This document shows positions 45,672-54,485 of a stretch of DNA of 64,000 bases, one piece after another. A program made the position numbers and the translations under genes. The notes beneath the pieces were generated by a model, which made no database searches, was not told the origin of the DNA, and saw only the letters and a list, made by a program, of their open reading frames with translations. Numbering within the stretch: position 1 is the stretch's first letter; each line of letters opens with the position of its first letter. The stretch comes from Candidatus Latescibacterota bacterium. GTDB taxonomy: Bacteria > Latescibacterota > UBA2968 > UBA8231. The DNA lies in assembly GCA_022826515.1 (NCBI GenBank), contig JAJDUT010000060.1, positions 1-64,000 of the forward strand. Reading direction: 5' to 3'.

Positions 45672-46628
45672 CTAATTCAAATGGTGGTTGATCTCGGCCA
45701 ATATGTTCTCAACAATATCTTGGGGCACACCCGTTAGCTCCAGCCCAGCGGCGCGGGTGTGTCCACCGCCGCCAAAGGTACTGGCGACTTGGCTGACATC
45801 GACCTTGTCGCGGGAGCGCAGGCTGATGCGGTAGCATCCGGGCGCGCGTTCCTTGAGCAGCACGGCCACTTCGACTCCCCTGATCATTAGGCCGTAGTTG
45901 ACGACCTCGTCTGGCTCGCCCGCGCTCATGGCCTCGCGGTCGAGATGGAGCACTGCCACTCGGCCCTCGAGGTGCAGCACCAAGCTCTCAATGGCTTGGC
46001 CGCGCTGTTTGACCGAGCCGAAGCTCTTGTTGCCGAAGACATCTTGGGCGATGGCGTCGAGACGTGCGCCGCGCCGCACTAAATCGGCCGCCACTTCAAA
46101 GGTCGTGTCCGTCGTTAGCGAGAAGCGAAAGCCGCCGGTATCGAAGAGAATCCCCGCATAGAGCTGGTCGGCGGCGACGCTATCGACCTCATAGCCGAGG
46201 CCGATGGCGAGGTGGTAGAGAAGTTCGCAGGTAGAGCTGGTCTCCTCCACGATATTCACTGCGCCGAAGCACTCATTGCCTTGGTGGTGATCGATGTTGA
46301 GGAGGCGGATGTCGGGGCTGAGACCTGGGCGCACTGGGCCGATGCGGTCGAGAGAGGGGCAGTCAGCAACAATGGCGTAGCGATAGCGGCTCAAGTCGAG
46401 GTCGGCGAAGTGGCGCACGTCGTCCCAGCCGGCGAGAAAGGAGCATTGGCCGGCCGGTGGCTCGGGCAGGCCGATGTCAGCGCGCTTGCCGAGGCCCCTC
46501 AGTAAGTGGGCCCAAGCCATGCAGGCACCGATACCGTCGGCGTCGCTGTTGACGTGGGTAGTAAGCAGGAAGTCGTCTGCTTCCTCAATGAATGTGCGCG
46601 TTGCTGTTAGCTGCAGGTCCAAAGTCAT
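45672..46628 (-). CDS. nrnA: DHH-family phosphoesterase (NrnA-like)
   Basis: 318 aa. DHH domain with TTHVNSDADGIGACMAW and NIDHHQGNECFG, then DHHA1 with SQVASTFGGGGHTRAAG. Matches bifunctional oligoribonuclease/pAp phosphatase NrnA in length and motifs. Starts 18 bp after the methyltransferase stop, end of the minus-strand operon from mfd. Confidence 0.88.
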   Translation of the reverse strand: MTLDLQLTATRTFIEEADDFLLTTHVNSDADGIGACMAWAHLLRGLGKRADIGLPEPPAGQCSFLAGWDDVRHFADLDLSRYRYAIVADCPSLDRIGPVRPGLSPDIRLLNIDHHQGNECFGAVNIVEETSSTCELLYHLAIGLGYEVDSVAADQLYAGILFDTGGFRFSLTTDTTFEVAADLVRRGARLDAIAQDVFGNKSFGSVKQRGQAIESLVLHLEGRVAVLHLDREAMSAGEPDEVVNYGLMIRGVEVAVLLKERAPGCYRISLRSRDKVDVSQVASTFGGGGHTRAAGLELTGVPQDIVENILAEINHHLN

Positions 46629-46646
46629 TTCTCCCTTCGACTGCGC

Positions 46647-47417
46647 TCAGAGCGAAGCCGCTGGCGGAGCGCGGAGGACGAAGTGCAGGCGGTCGGATTC
46701 CTCTGTCCCCTCGTCAAAGGTGAAACCGTCGCAGAGCGCGAGCAACTCCCAAGCACTCGCCTCGACGCGGGCGGCGACGGCGGCGACCGGATAGATGCGC
46801 TGGACATGGGTTTCCTCGAATGCAACATCGCTCCCATCGCGGTGGATGCGAAAGTGATTGCGCTGTAGCCGCCGATCTGGGTCGTAGGTGCTGTGCCGCT
46901 CGTAGGAAAAGCCCGGCCCCTGCCCGCTGTCGCGCATGTTGCGGAAATAGCGCAGCGAATTGCGCTCGGTACAGATGTCAAAGACGAAAAGCCCACCCGG
47001 CTGCACGATGTCCTGTGTGCCGCGCAGGGCCGCGTCAATGTCGGCTGGTGCGAGCAGATAGTTGATGCTGTCGTACAGGCAAGTGGCCGCGTCAAAAGGC
47101 CCTAGGGCTCCTAGCTGGCGCAGGTCTTGCTGGACGAATTCGACGCTGGTACCAGCACTTTTCTCGCGTGCGACCTGCAACATGGCCTCGGAGCGGTCCA
47201 CACCCGTTACCTCATAGCCGAGGTGGTGGAGTGCAAAAGACACGTTGCCAGTGCCGCAGGCCAAGTCCACGACGCGGGTGGCGGCGGGAGCAAAGCGGGC
47301 GAACAGCGCGTGGATGTAAGCGGCCCATTGGCCGTAATCGACGTGGGCCATTACATAGTCGTAAATGGGGGCTAGCCCTTGATAGGGCGATTGCGCGGCG
47401 CTACCCACAGCGCACAT
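46647..47417 (-). CDS. Class I SAM-dependent methyltransferase
   Basis: 256 aa. SAM motif I VVDLACGTGNVSFAL near residue 50, motif II EVTGVDRSEAML, and FDAATCLYDSINYLL. Small-molecule or RNA methyltransferase of the Methyltransf_25 kind; target unknown. One nt after the S4-domain gene, so cotranscribed. Confidence 0.85.
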   Translation of the reverse strand: MCAVGSAAQSPYQGLAPIYDYVMAHVDYGQWAAYIHALFARFAPAATRVVDLACGTGNVSFALHHLGYEVTGVDRSEAMLQVAREKSAGTSVEFVQQDLRQLGALGPFDAATCLYDSINYLLAPADIDAALRGTQDIVQPGGLFVFDICTERNSLRYFRNMRDSGQGPGFSYERHSTYDPDRRLQRNHFRIHRDGSDVAFEETHVQRIYPVAAVAARVEASAWELLALCDGFTFDEGTEESDRLHFVLRAPPAASL

Positions 47418-47418
47418 C

Positions 47419-47700
47419 CTAAAAGCTCAAGTCTTCGTAGGGGTCGAGATACTCCTCGCGGAGGATCCGGTAAAAGCGTCGGCGGTCCCGGCGGGAGGGC
47501 GGGCGCTCCGGGATGCCGAGCACCTCGATGTCGAGCAGGCGAGAGGGGGTCGCAATGTGTATCTGCTCACCCACGACCACGGTGTGCGCAGCCTTGACCT
47601 GCCGTTCGCCGATCTGGACTTGCCCGGCGTCGCAGGCCCGCTTGGCTTCACTGCGCTGCTTGATCAGCCCCGTGTTCTTCAGAAAGATATCCAGTCGCAT
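47419..47700 (-). CDS. S4-domain RNA-binding protein (HslR-like)
   Basis: 93 aa, S4 domain at the N-terminus (MRLDIFLKNTGLIKQRSEAK, then ACDAGQVQIGER) and a basic tail (PSRRDRRRFYRIL). Resembles HslR/Hsp15, which rescues stalled 50S subunits. Overlaps the end of the surA-like gene by 53 nt. Confidence 0.85.
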   Translation of the reverse strand: MRLDIFLKNTGLIKQRSEAKRACDAGQVQIGERQVKAAHTVVVGEQIHIATPSRLLDIEVLGIPERPPSRRDRRRFYRILREEYLDPYEDLSF

Positions 47701-48985
47701 TCTGTACTGGTCGGCGCAAGTTTTCCTCGTCGAGCCGAACCTCGATGTGGATTTGCTGCCGGTATTCGTCGATTAATTGGCGCACGGCTTGGGCGGTGCG
47801 GCTTTCGCGGATCAGGCCCTCGATTATGGCTTGATCGTCGTCAATTTTGATGATGTGACCGCCATCGTCAAAAAAGAAGGGTTCGCTGATGTCGCCCAGC
47901 TTGAGATTGCGGAGGTAAGGCTGAAGGAATTCGGGAATCTGGTTTTTAGGGAAGGTGCCCCAGAGGCCACCCTGCATGGCCGTCTGCGGGTTGGCCGAAT
48001 GCTGGCGGGCGAGTTGGGAAAACTCCTCGCCGTTCTGGGCGCGGTGGCGCAAATTCTCTAGCGTTTCCCGCGCCCGCTCTTGGTCGCTTTCCGAGGTCTG
48101 GGCCAAGACGAGGATATGGCTAGCGCAAGTGGTGGTTTCGCGCTTTTCGCGCACCTGGATCAAGTGGTAGCCATACGGACTCAAAACCGGCTCGCTGGTC
48201 TGGCCCGGTTTGAGGGCAAAGGCCGATTCTTCGAACTCGGGTACCAAGGTCCCAGGCGAGAAACAGCCCAAGTCGCCGCCGAGCGAGGCGCTGCCGGGAT
48301 CTTCAGAGTGGGTGCGGGCTATGGTAGCGAAATCGCCGCCAGCGTCCAGCAGAGCCTGAATCTCTTCGACTCGCGCCCGCTTTTCTTGTAGCACTTCATC
48401 GCTGGGCAGGACCTGGATCAGAATGTGGCTGAGCGAGATTTGGGAAGGCAAGGTGTCTTGGTGGGCGATGCGGAACTCCTCTACGTCGCGGTGGCTGACG
48501 TGTACCCGGTACGAGACAAAGGCGCGGAGCTGGCGCGAGAGTAGGCGATGGCGAATTTCCTTGCGGTAGCGGGCCTTGAGCTGACGCTCGCTCAAGCCCA
48601 CGCGCTCTAGCATCTGCGCGAATTCTCCGTCGTCCATGCTGCTCTTGGCCATCTGGAACTGCTGGCCAAGCATTTCCTCGACTTCGGAGGGGTCGATCTG
48701 AATGCTGTCCTGTTGGGCCTTGAGGACCAGTACTTGCTCGTCGATCATGGCGTCGAGGATCTCGCGGCGGAGCGCCTTGATTTGCTCGGATTCGGCAAAG
48801 ACTGACAGCCCGCGCTGCTCGGCCTCAAAGCGCAGTCGGTAGTTGAGTTCGGACCAAAGGATCGTGTGATTGTCAACGGTGGCGACGATGCGGTCGATGA
48901 GTTCGGGCAAGGCCCCTGCGCGCGGCGCGATACACAGCGCGAGGCAGAGCGCAAACAACAGGCGAGTTGGCGAATGCAGTAGCAT
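47648..48985 (-). CDS. surA: SurA-like periplasmic peptidyl-prolyl isomerase
   Basis: 445 aa from ATG 48985. Signal peptide MLLHSPTRLLFALCLALC with AGALPELIDRIVATV following. Two PpiC/parvulin domains: SLSHILIQV...GGDLGCFSPGTLVPEFE (about 195-300) and CASHILVLAQ...GGLWGTFPKNQIPEF (about 300-400). Outer-membrane protein chaperone. The stop lies inside the S4-domain gene. Preceded 2 nt upstream by another PpiC protein. Confidence 0.92.
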   Translation of the reverse strand: MLLHSPTRLLFALCLALCIAPRAGALPELIDRIVATVDNHTILWSELNYRLRFEAEQRGLSVFAESEQIKALRREILDAMIDEQVLVLKAQQDSIQIDPSEVEEMLGQQFQMAKSSMDDGEFAQMLERVGLSERQLKARYRKEIRHRLLSRQLRAFVSYRVHVSHRDVEEFRIAHQDTLPSQISLSHILIQVLPSDEVLQEKRARVEEIQALLDAGGDFATIARTHSEDPGSASLGGDLGCFSPGTLVPEFEESAFALKPGQTSEPVLSPYGYHLIQVREKRETTTCASHILVLAQTSESDQERARETLENLRHRAQNGEEFSQLARQHSANPQTAMQGGLWGTFPKNQIPEFLQPYLRNLKLGDISEPFFFDDGGHIIKIDDDQAIIEGLIRESRTAQAVRQLIDEYRQQIHIEVRLDEENLRRPVQNATGYLSEEHGADQAAQ

Positions 48986-48987
48986 AA

Positions 48988-49809
48988 TCAGGGATTGGTA
49001 GGGGCTGCGATAGCCCAGTCTGTGGATTTTTTGAGTTTGGCGACGAGTTGGTCGAGCTGAGATTGATGATGCTGGCGCACTAGCGCCTCGACGATCTGGG
49101 AGCGCACCTGTGTTAGGTCGCGGACCGTGCCAGCCTCGCAGTGTTCTAGGACCTGAATGAGGTGATAGCCGTACTCGGTCGGCACTGGCTCGGAAATGAT
49201 CTTGAGCGGCAGTCCTTGGCACGCGGCCCACAGGATGGGATTTTCTGCTTCGGAGAAATAGCCCAACTCGCCTCCTTCGTTGCGGGTGGCGGCATCGTGC
49301 GAGTACTTGCGAGCCGCCTCGGCAAAACTCTCGCCGCGTTGCAGCAGGCTTTGACGCCGGGCGCTGGCCTCGCGTTGGCTAGTCAGGAGGATGTGCCGCG
49401 CTTTAATCTCGGGGTGCTGTCGGCGAAAATCGCCCTGATGCTCGTCGTAGTAGTGGCGGATTGCGGCCTCGCTGAAGACGAGCTCTTGGTCTTGGAACTC
49501 GGCGTCGAGCAAGGTCGCCACTAGTAGGTCTCGCTCCATCTGCGCTAGGAGCGATTTGAGCCGCGCTTGTTGGTGAAGCCCGCGGTCGAGCGCTTCCTGA
49601 TAGAGCAGTTCTTGGCGCACCCAGTCCTCGATTAGTTGCGCCCGCTCCTCTTCGGCGAGCTCGGCGTCGAGGTCGGGCGCGAGTTGACTGGCAATCTCGC
49701 TCTCGGTGAGTTCGGCATCGCCGACGCGGGCGACGATGTCGCGGCTGCGCGACGATTCGCACCCCGGCAGCGCGCCGAGTGCGAGCGCGATGGCAAGCAG
49801 TGCGTTCAG
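48988..49809 (-). CDS. PpiC-type lipoprotein foldase with probable CTG start
   Basis: About 273 aa. The frame lacks ATG/GTG/TTG near the obvious lipoprotein signal (LNALLAIALALGALPGC, lipid Cys near 17). A strong GGAGG lies 7 nt before CTG 49809, which overlaps the mfd stop, so CTG initiation is likely. SurA-like N-terminal helices are followed by one PpiC domain (KARHILLTSQREASARR; EGGELGYFSEAENP). Works alongside the SurA-like protein downstream. Confidence 0.8.
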   Translation of the reverse strand: MNALLAIALALGALPGCESSRSRDIVARVGDAELTESEIASQLAPDLDAELAEEERAQLIEDWVRQELLYQEALDRGLHQQARLKSLLAQMERDLLVATLLDAEFQDQELVFSEAAIRHYYDEHQGDFRRQHPEIKARHILLTSQREASARRQSLLQRGESFAEAARKYSHDAATRNEGGELGYFSEAENPILWAACQGLPLKIISEPVPTEYGYHLIQVLEHCEAGTVRDLTQVRSQIVEALVRQHHQSQLDQLVAKLKKSTDWAIAAPTNP

Positions 49810-52800
49810 AGGATTTCCTCCAGGGTATTGCGCGCCTTTTCCAAGCGCTCTATCTCGTCGCGGCCCGGCACCCGCACCTCGATCTTGAGCTGCTCGCCCA
49901 AGTCGAAGTCTAGCTGGGCGGAACATTGCTCCACCATCTTCTGAATGTCGGCTGGTGAGACTGGCCTGTCTGGCGGAAAGGCCAGGCGCAGGCGACTCTG
50001 CTCCAACTGAACGCTTGCGAGGCCGAGCTGGCGGGCCATGATCTTGATTTCCATGATGTGCATTAGCGAGCGCGCTGGCTGGGGTAGGCGGCCAAAGCGG
50101 TCCTGCATCTCTTCGCGGATATCCAAAAGTTCGACAATGCGACCAGCGTCGGCTAAGCGCTGGTAGAACTCCATCTTTTGGTCTGGGTCGTGCAGGTACT
50201 CATCTGGAATATAAGCTGAGACCGCAATTTTTATCTCGGGTTCGGGGTTGTCGGGCGAGTACTCGCCCTTGATTTCGCGCATGGCCTCGTCGAGCAAGCG
50301 GCAGTAGAGGTCGAAGCCGACCGCGGCGATAAATCCGTGTTGCTGCGCCCCGACTAGGTTGCCAGCACCGCGAATCTCTAGATCGCGCATGGCAATGTTG
50401 AACCCAGACCCTAAATCGGCGAATTCCTCAATGGCGCGTAGGCGCATGCGGCTCTTCTTGGTCAGCCTTTTGCCCTTGGGTACCAGCAGATAGGCGTAGG
50501 CGCGCTCGTTGGAGCGGCCGACCCGACCCCTGATTTGGTAGAGCTGGCTCAGGCCCAGTGCGTCGGCGCGGTTGACGATGATGGTGTTGACCGAAGGAAT
50601 GTCGATACCCGATTCAATGATCATAGTGCAGACTAAACAGTCGTACTTTCGTTCCAAGAAATCGACCATGACTTTTTCTAGCTGCCTGGGCGGCATCTGC
50701 CCGTGGGCGACGCCGAAACGCACTTGTGGCAGGAGGTCTTGCAAGTATTCCGCGAGCCGCTGAATGGACTGCACTCGGTTGTGGACGACGTAAACCTGAC
50801 CGCCGCGTTCGACCTCGCGGTGAATGGCCTCGGCGATGCGGGCCTCGTCAAAAGCTAGAATCTCGGTGTGGATGGGCAGGCGATCCTGCGGCGGAGTGTT
50901 GATCACCGACATGTCCCGAGCGCCCATCATCGACATGTGCAGGGTGCGCGGAATCGGGGTCGCCGTCAGGGTCAGCACATCGACGAGCCGCTTGAGCTGT
51001 TTGAGCCGCTCCTTGTGGCGGACCCCAAAGCGCTGCTCCTCATCGACGATCAAAAGCCCTAAGTCGCGGAAGCGGATGTCCTTGGAGAGGATGCGATGGG
51101 TGCCGATGAGTACATCGACTTGGCCGTTTTTGAGGTCTCGGAGAATCTGCTGCTGCTCCTTGGGGGAGCGGAAGCGGCTGAGCACCTCGACGCGCGCTGG
51201 GGTGTGCCCCATGCGTTCGGAGAAGGTCTGGTAATGCTGCTCGGCGAGGATGGTGGTGGGCACCAGCACGGCGGTCTGCTTGTGGTCGCAGATGGCCTTG
51301 AAGGCAGCGCGCACGGCGACTTCGGTTTTGCCGTAGCCCACGTCACCGCAGACTAGGCGATCCATGGGATGCGGCGCTTCCATGTCCTTTTTGACTTCTT
51401 CCATGGTGCGCAACTGGTCGGGCGTCTCTTGGAAGGGAAAAGCCGCCTCTAGCTCGCGGTGCAGAGAACCATCGGCTGAGAACACAAAGCCGGGCCTTGC
51501 CTTGCGCTCGGCGTAGAGGTGTACCAGCTCGCTGGCCATTTTGAAGATCTCTTCGCGCGTGCGCTCCTTGAGTTTTTCCCAAGCGGCACTGCCCAGCTTG
51601 CTGAGCAGGGGCACTTCGCCTTCGGCGCTGGAATACTTGCGCAGGCGATCGAGCTGTTCGACGGGGACGAAGACGCGGTCTTGGTCCTGATAGGCCACGA
51701 CGAGGCAATCGTGCTCGCGTCCGCCGATCCGCAGGCGGCGGATACCCGAGTAGCGGCCAATGCCGTGGTCAATGTGGACGACGAAATCGCCGCGCTGCAA
51801 GGCTCCGTAGTTGGCGATGGATTTGGCTGTGCGGAATCGGCGGTAGCGGTAGCGGCGCTTCTGGCGGCTGAAGATCTCGTGGTCGTTGAGTAAGGCTAGC
51901 TGGGCTTGCGGAAAGGTGAAGCCTTGGTGCAGCGAGCCAAGCCCAAAGTGGATCTCGGGGCAGTCGGCAAAAATTTCCTGTAAGCGGCTGGCCTGCCCCT
52001 TGGTCTCGCAGCGGATGTGGATGGCGTAGGACTCGGTGGCAAGCCGGTCGATTTCCTGCTGGAGGAGGGCGCGCTCGCCGGCAAAGATGCGCGGCTCTGT
52101 GGCCTTGAAGTGGACGGCGTTGTCAAGCTGGCCCAAGGGCACTGGTTCGAGCCGGGTGCGGTTGTCGAACTGCGCGAGGAGCCAATCCCCGTCGCGCAGG
52201 AGTGCCGATGGGGGCAGCAGCGATTCTTTGTGCCGCGACCGCTCGTACTCTTGGCGCGGCTTCGCGAGGGCCTTGTCGAGGGCTGCGGCGATGTCCTCGC
52301 GCTCCTCCAAAAGGAGCACCGGCTCTTTGAGGTACTCGAAAAGCCCGTCGTCGCGGCCGTAGAGCAGGGCGGTGTAGCTCTCAATGCCGTCGAGCGACTC
52401 GCCTAGCTCTAGCTGGTCTTTCAGCGGAGCGAGGGCTTCTGTCTCGTCAGCGGCCTCAATTCGCTGGAGGTAATCTTCGTAAAAAGGCGAGTCGAGCAGC
52501 ACCTCGCGTGCCGGCAGCACCCAAGCCTCTTCGCAGGTGCTCAGCGAGCGCTGGGTGCTGACGTCGAAGCAGCGGATGGATTCGATCTCATCGCCGAAGA
52601 ACTCGCAGCGGTAGGGATGCTCAACGCCGAAAGGGTATATGTCGAGGATGCCGCCGCGCAGGCTGAACTGTCCGATGCCGTCGATGGATGCCACGCGATC
52701 GAAGCCGCAGGCGACCCAGTGCGAGCAGAGCGCGTCGAGGTCGCGTTCCTCTCCTACCTTGAGGACCTCCGTGCCCAATTCGAGGGCATGGGGCGGGATT

Positions 52801-53204
52801 AGCGGATTGAGCAGGGCTGCGACCGGGGCGACAATAATGGCCGGTTCGCCGCGCATGAGCCGAGCGGCGGCCGCCACGCGCAAGCTGGTAATTTCGGGGT
52901 CCGGAGACTGCCGGTCGTAGATTCCAACGTCCCAAGCGGGAAAGTAATGGACCATCTGCTCGCCGGCGATGATTTGGAGGTCGTCACGCCACTGCTCGGC
53001 GCGGTCCTCGTCGGCCGCGACGATGAGCACGGGGCGTTCGAGAGCTGTGCGGATGTGGCTGGCGAGAAACGCGGCTAGGGCCGTAGGCAGCCCGTGGAAC
53101 AGGATGTGTTGCTGTCCATTGGCAAGCCGGGCGACGACCTCTTTGAAGTGGTCCGTCTGGGACGTCAGGCGAACGATGTGGTCGAGTGAATGGGCTGAAT
53201 CCAT
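49806..53204 (-). CDS. mfd: Transcription-repair coupling factor
   Basis: 1132 aa. N-terminal UvrB-like module (LFHGLPTALAAFLASHIR), CarD-like RNA-polymerase-interaction domain (GDFVVHIDHGIGRYSGIRRL), then the RecG-like helicase with Walker A CGDVGYGKTEVAVR and DEEQ box LLIVDEEQRFGV, and a TRCF C-terminus. Removes stalled RNA polymerase and recruits UvrA. First gene of the operon continuing into the two PpiC proteins. Confidence 0.96.
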   Translation of the reverse strand: MDSAHSLDHIVRLTSQTDHFKEVVARLANGQQHILFHGLPTALAAFLASHIRTALERPVLIVAADEDRAEQWRDDLQIIAGEQMVHYFPAWDVGIYDRQSPDPEITSLRVAAAARLMRGEPAIIVAPVAALLNPLIPPHALELGTEVLKVGEERDLDALCSHWVACGFDRVASIDGIGQFSLRGGILDIYPFGVEHPYRCEFFGDEIESIRCFDVSTQRSLSTCEEAWVLPAREVLLDSPFYEDYLQRIEAADETEALAPLKDQLELGESLDGIESYTALLYGRDDGLFEYLKEPVLLLEEREDIAAALDKALAKPRQEYERSRHKESLLPPSALLRDGDWLLAQFDNRTRLEPVPLGQLDNAVHFKATEPRIFAGERALLQQEIDRLATESYAIHIRCETKGQASRLQEIFADCPEIHFGLGSLHQGFTFPQAQLALLNDHEIFSRQKRRYRYRRFRTAKSIANYGALQRGDFVVHIDHGIGRYSGIRRLRIGGREHDCLVVAYQDQDRVFVPVEQLDRLRKYSSAEGEVPLLSKLGSAAWEKLKERTREEIFKMASELVHLYAERKARPGFVFSADGSLHRELEAAFPFQETPDQLRTMEEVKKDMEAPHPMDRLVCGDVGYGKTEVAVRAAFKAICDHKQTAVLVPTTILAEQHYQTFSERMGHTPARVEVLSRFRSPKEQQQILRDLKNGQVDVLIGTHRILSKDIRFRDLGLLIVDEEQRFGVRHKERLKQLKRLVDVLTLTATPIPRTLHMSMMGARDMSVINTPPQDRLPIHTEILAFDEARIAEAIHREVERGGQVYVVHNRVQSIQRLAEYLQDLLPQVRFGVAHGQMPPRQLEKVMVDFLERKYDCLVCTMIIESGIDIPSVNTIIVNRADALGLSQLYQIRGRVGRSNERAYAYLLVPKGKRLTKKSRMRLRAIEEFADLGSGFNIAMRDLEIRGAGNLVGAQQHGFIAAVGFDLYCRLLDEAMREIKGEYSPDNPEPEIKIAVSAYIPDEYLHDPDQKMEFYQRLADAGRIVELLDIREEMQDRFGRLPQPARSLMHIMEIKIMARQLGLASVQLEQSRLRLAFPPDRPVSPADIQKMVEQCSAQLDFDLGEQLKIEVRVPGRDEIERLEKARNTLEEIL

Positions 53205-53281
53205 TCTGTTCTCAACGTGCTAGTAGAGAATTTTGTGCGGCGAAAACAGCCGGAGGGGCATGTTCACGGTCGGAATATCCG

Positions 53282-53318
53282 AAAAAAAGGGTCTGCGACG
53301 GCATGTCGTAAACCCTTT
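53282..53318 (-). terminator. Intrinsic terminator after tRNA-Ala
   Basis: On the minus strand AAAGGGTTTACGAC pairs with GTCGCAGACCCTTT (one mismatch and one G-T pair), followed by a T tract. It lies 20 nt beyond the tRNA 3' end and upstream of mfd. Confidence 0.8.
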
Positions 53319-53337
53319 ATTACCTGACAGCTTATCA

Positions 53338-53413
53338 TGGTGGAGCTGAGGGGAATCGAACCCCTGACCTCCTGAATGCCATTCAGGCGCTCTCCCAACT
53401 GAGCTACAGCCCC
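53338..53413 (-). tRNA. tRNA-Ala (GGC anticodon)
   Basis: 76 nt including an encoded CCA. Acceptor GGGGCTG pairs with CAGCTCC, D arm TAGCTCAGTTGGGAGAGCG, anticodon stem-loop CTGAATGGCATTCAG with GGC anticodon, and T arm GGGGTTCGATTCCCC. Reads GCC codons. Confidence 0.96.
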
Positions 53414-53465
53414 ACAAGAGCAAAAAAGATAAGCAATTTCCCGCTACATCGTCAAGGAGGCGAGT

Positions 53466-53610
53466 TCAGCCGCCGTTGATCACCACACCCATGTTGAGGT
53501 CGGCGGCTGTGTAGGAGTCGCGGTCGGAGAAACTGGGTCCTAGCGAGAAGAAGGCCACGCGCACTTGCACTGGGCTTGAGCCGTCGAGCCGCGTGTTAGA
53601 TATTAAAATT
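53466..53610 (-). pseudogene. Possible C-terminal remnant of a lost gene
   Basis: A minus-strand frame of about 47 codons ending at TGA 53466 reads VQVRVAFFSLGPSFSDRDSY and ends DLNMGVVINGG. It has no start or ribosome site and overlaps the 5' region of the gene at 53632. It looks protein-like but could be chance. Confidence 0.25.
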
Positions 53611-53631
53611 AGGTGCCATGCCGAGGGCGAT

Positions 53632-53988
53632 ATGTTCTACTACTTCACATATATAGCCTGCGGAGTCTTCCTAATCTGCCTAGCCTATGCGGCCTGGGTG
53701 ATATTGGGGCGGCTAGTCGTCTTGCGCAGTCTGCGGCAGCTCGCCTTCCGGGTGCAGATGCTGGCCCGCGGTCGCACTGCGCGGCTCGGCAGCCTGCTCA
53801 ACGCCCATCCGCTGGTGTTGTTTTTCTCCGACCAACTCTCCATCGAACTCGAGCGCGAGCTCGTCCATTTGGAGTGCCGTCGCCGGATCCAAACCACCTA
53901 TCACTACTTTTGGCAGTATATGCCGTTCGCATTCGACCGGCTCAAGCTGCTGAGACGCCGCGTCGAGCGAATTGAGCAGCGCCGCTAA
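53632..53988 (+). CDS. Small membrane protein, unknown function
   Basis: 118 aa from ATG 53632 with GAGGG upstream. One strong N-terminal membrane helix (YFTYIACGVFLICLAYAAWVI), then a basic cytoplasmic tail (RRRIQTTYHYFWQYMPFAF; LKLLRRRVERIEQRR). No family recognised. Its stop overlaps the converging gene by 4 nt. Confidence 0.6.
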   Translation: MFYYFTYIACGVFLICLAYAAWVILGRLVVLRSLRQLAFRVQMLARGRTARLGSLLNAHPLVLFFSDQLSIELERELVHLECRRRIQTTYHYFWQYMPFAFDRLKLLRRRVERIEQRR

Positions 53989-54485
53989 GGCAGCGGTGCT
54001 TTCAGCCTAAGCCACGCTTGGTCGCGCTGCATCTCCACACTGAAGCCGGACGGCACGTCCCCAAAGTCCGCGAGGTGGGCATCGACATAGGCGTCAATGG
54101 CGGCCAAGGCGACCGAGAGCGCGAAGTAGAGCAGGCGACTGTTGCGGCGGGCGGTGCGGTCTTGGTGTTCCTCGGGCGTGGGTGCAGAGCGGATGCGGCG
54201 ATGCTTGACCACAACCGAGGTGAGGGCCGTCGCGCTGGCCGCGCCGAAGAACAGTCCCTTGACCGGGCGGCCATTGTAGAACTGGCCCCAGCCGGGCAAC
54301 ACGGCCGAGCGCAGGAGCGCCCCATGCGCCGAAGGCAGGGTGGCGGCCTCAGTATTGAGGACAGACGGCACGGTGAGAGTCGAATCGGCCTCTGTCTCTA
54401 TGGCGTAGGCCGGTCGCTCCGCGAACAGGACGAGGAGCAGGCTAGCCCAGCCGCATACCAGCCGCAATCGGATAGCCCCGGACAA
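53985..54485 (-). CDS. DUF5683-like membrane protein
   Basis: 166 aa from TTG 54485. Signal peptide ending in AYA near residue 28, then RSAVLPGWGQFYNGRPVKGL, the typical DUF5683 motif, and a second hydrophobic segment (LLYFALSVALAAIDAYVDAHL). Common in FCB-group bacteria; function unknown. Overlaps the fmt 3' end by 44 nt. Confidence 0.75.
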   Translation of the reverse strand: MSGAIRLRLVCGWASLLLVLFAERPAYAIETEADSTLTVPSVLNTEAATLPSAHGALLRSAVLPGWGQFYNGRPVKGLFFGAASATALTSVVVKHRRIRSAPTPEEHQDRTARRNSRLLYFALSVALAAIDAYVDAHLADFGDVPSGFSVEMQRDQAWLRLKAPLP

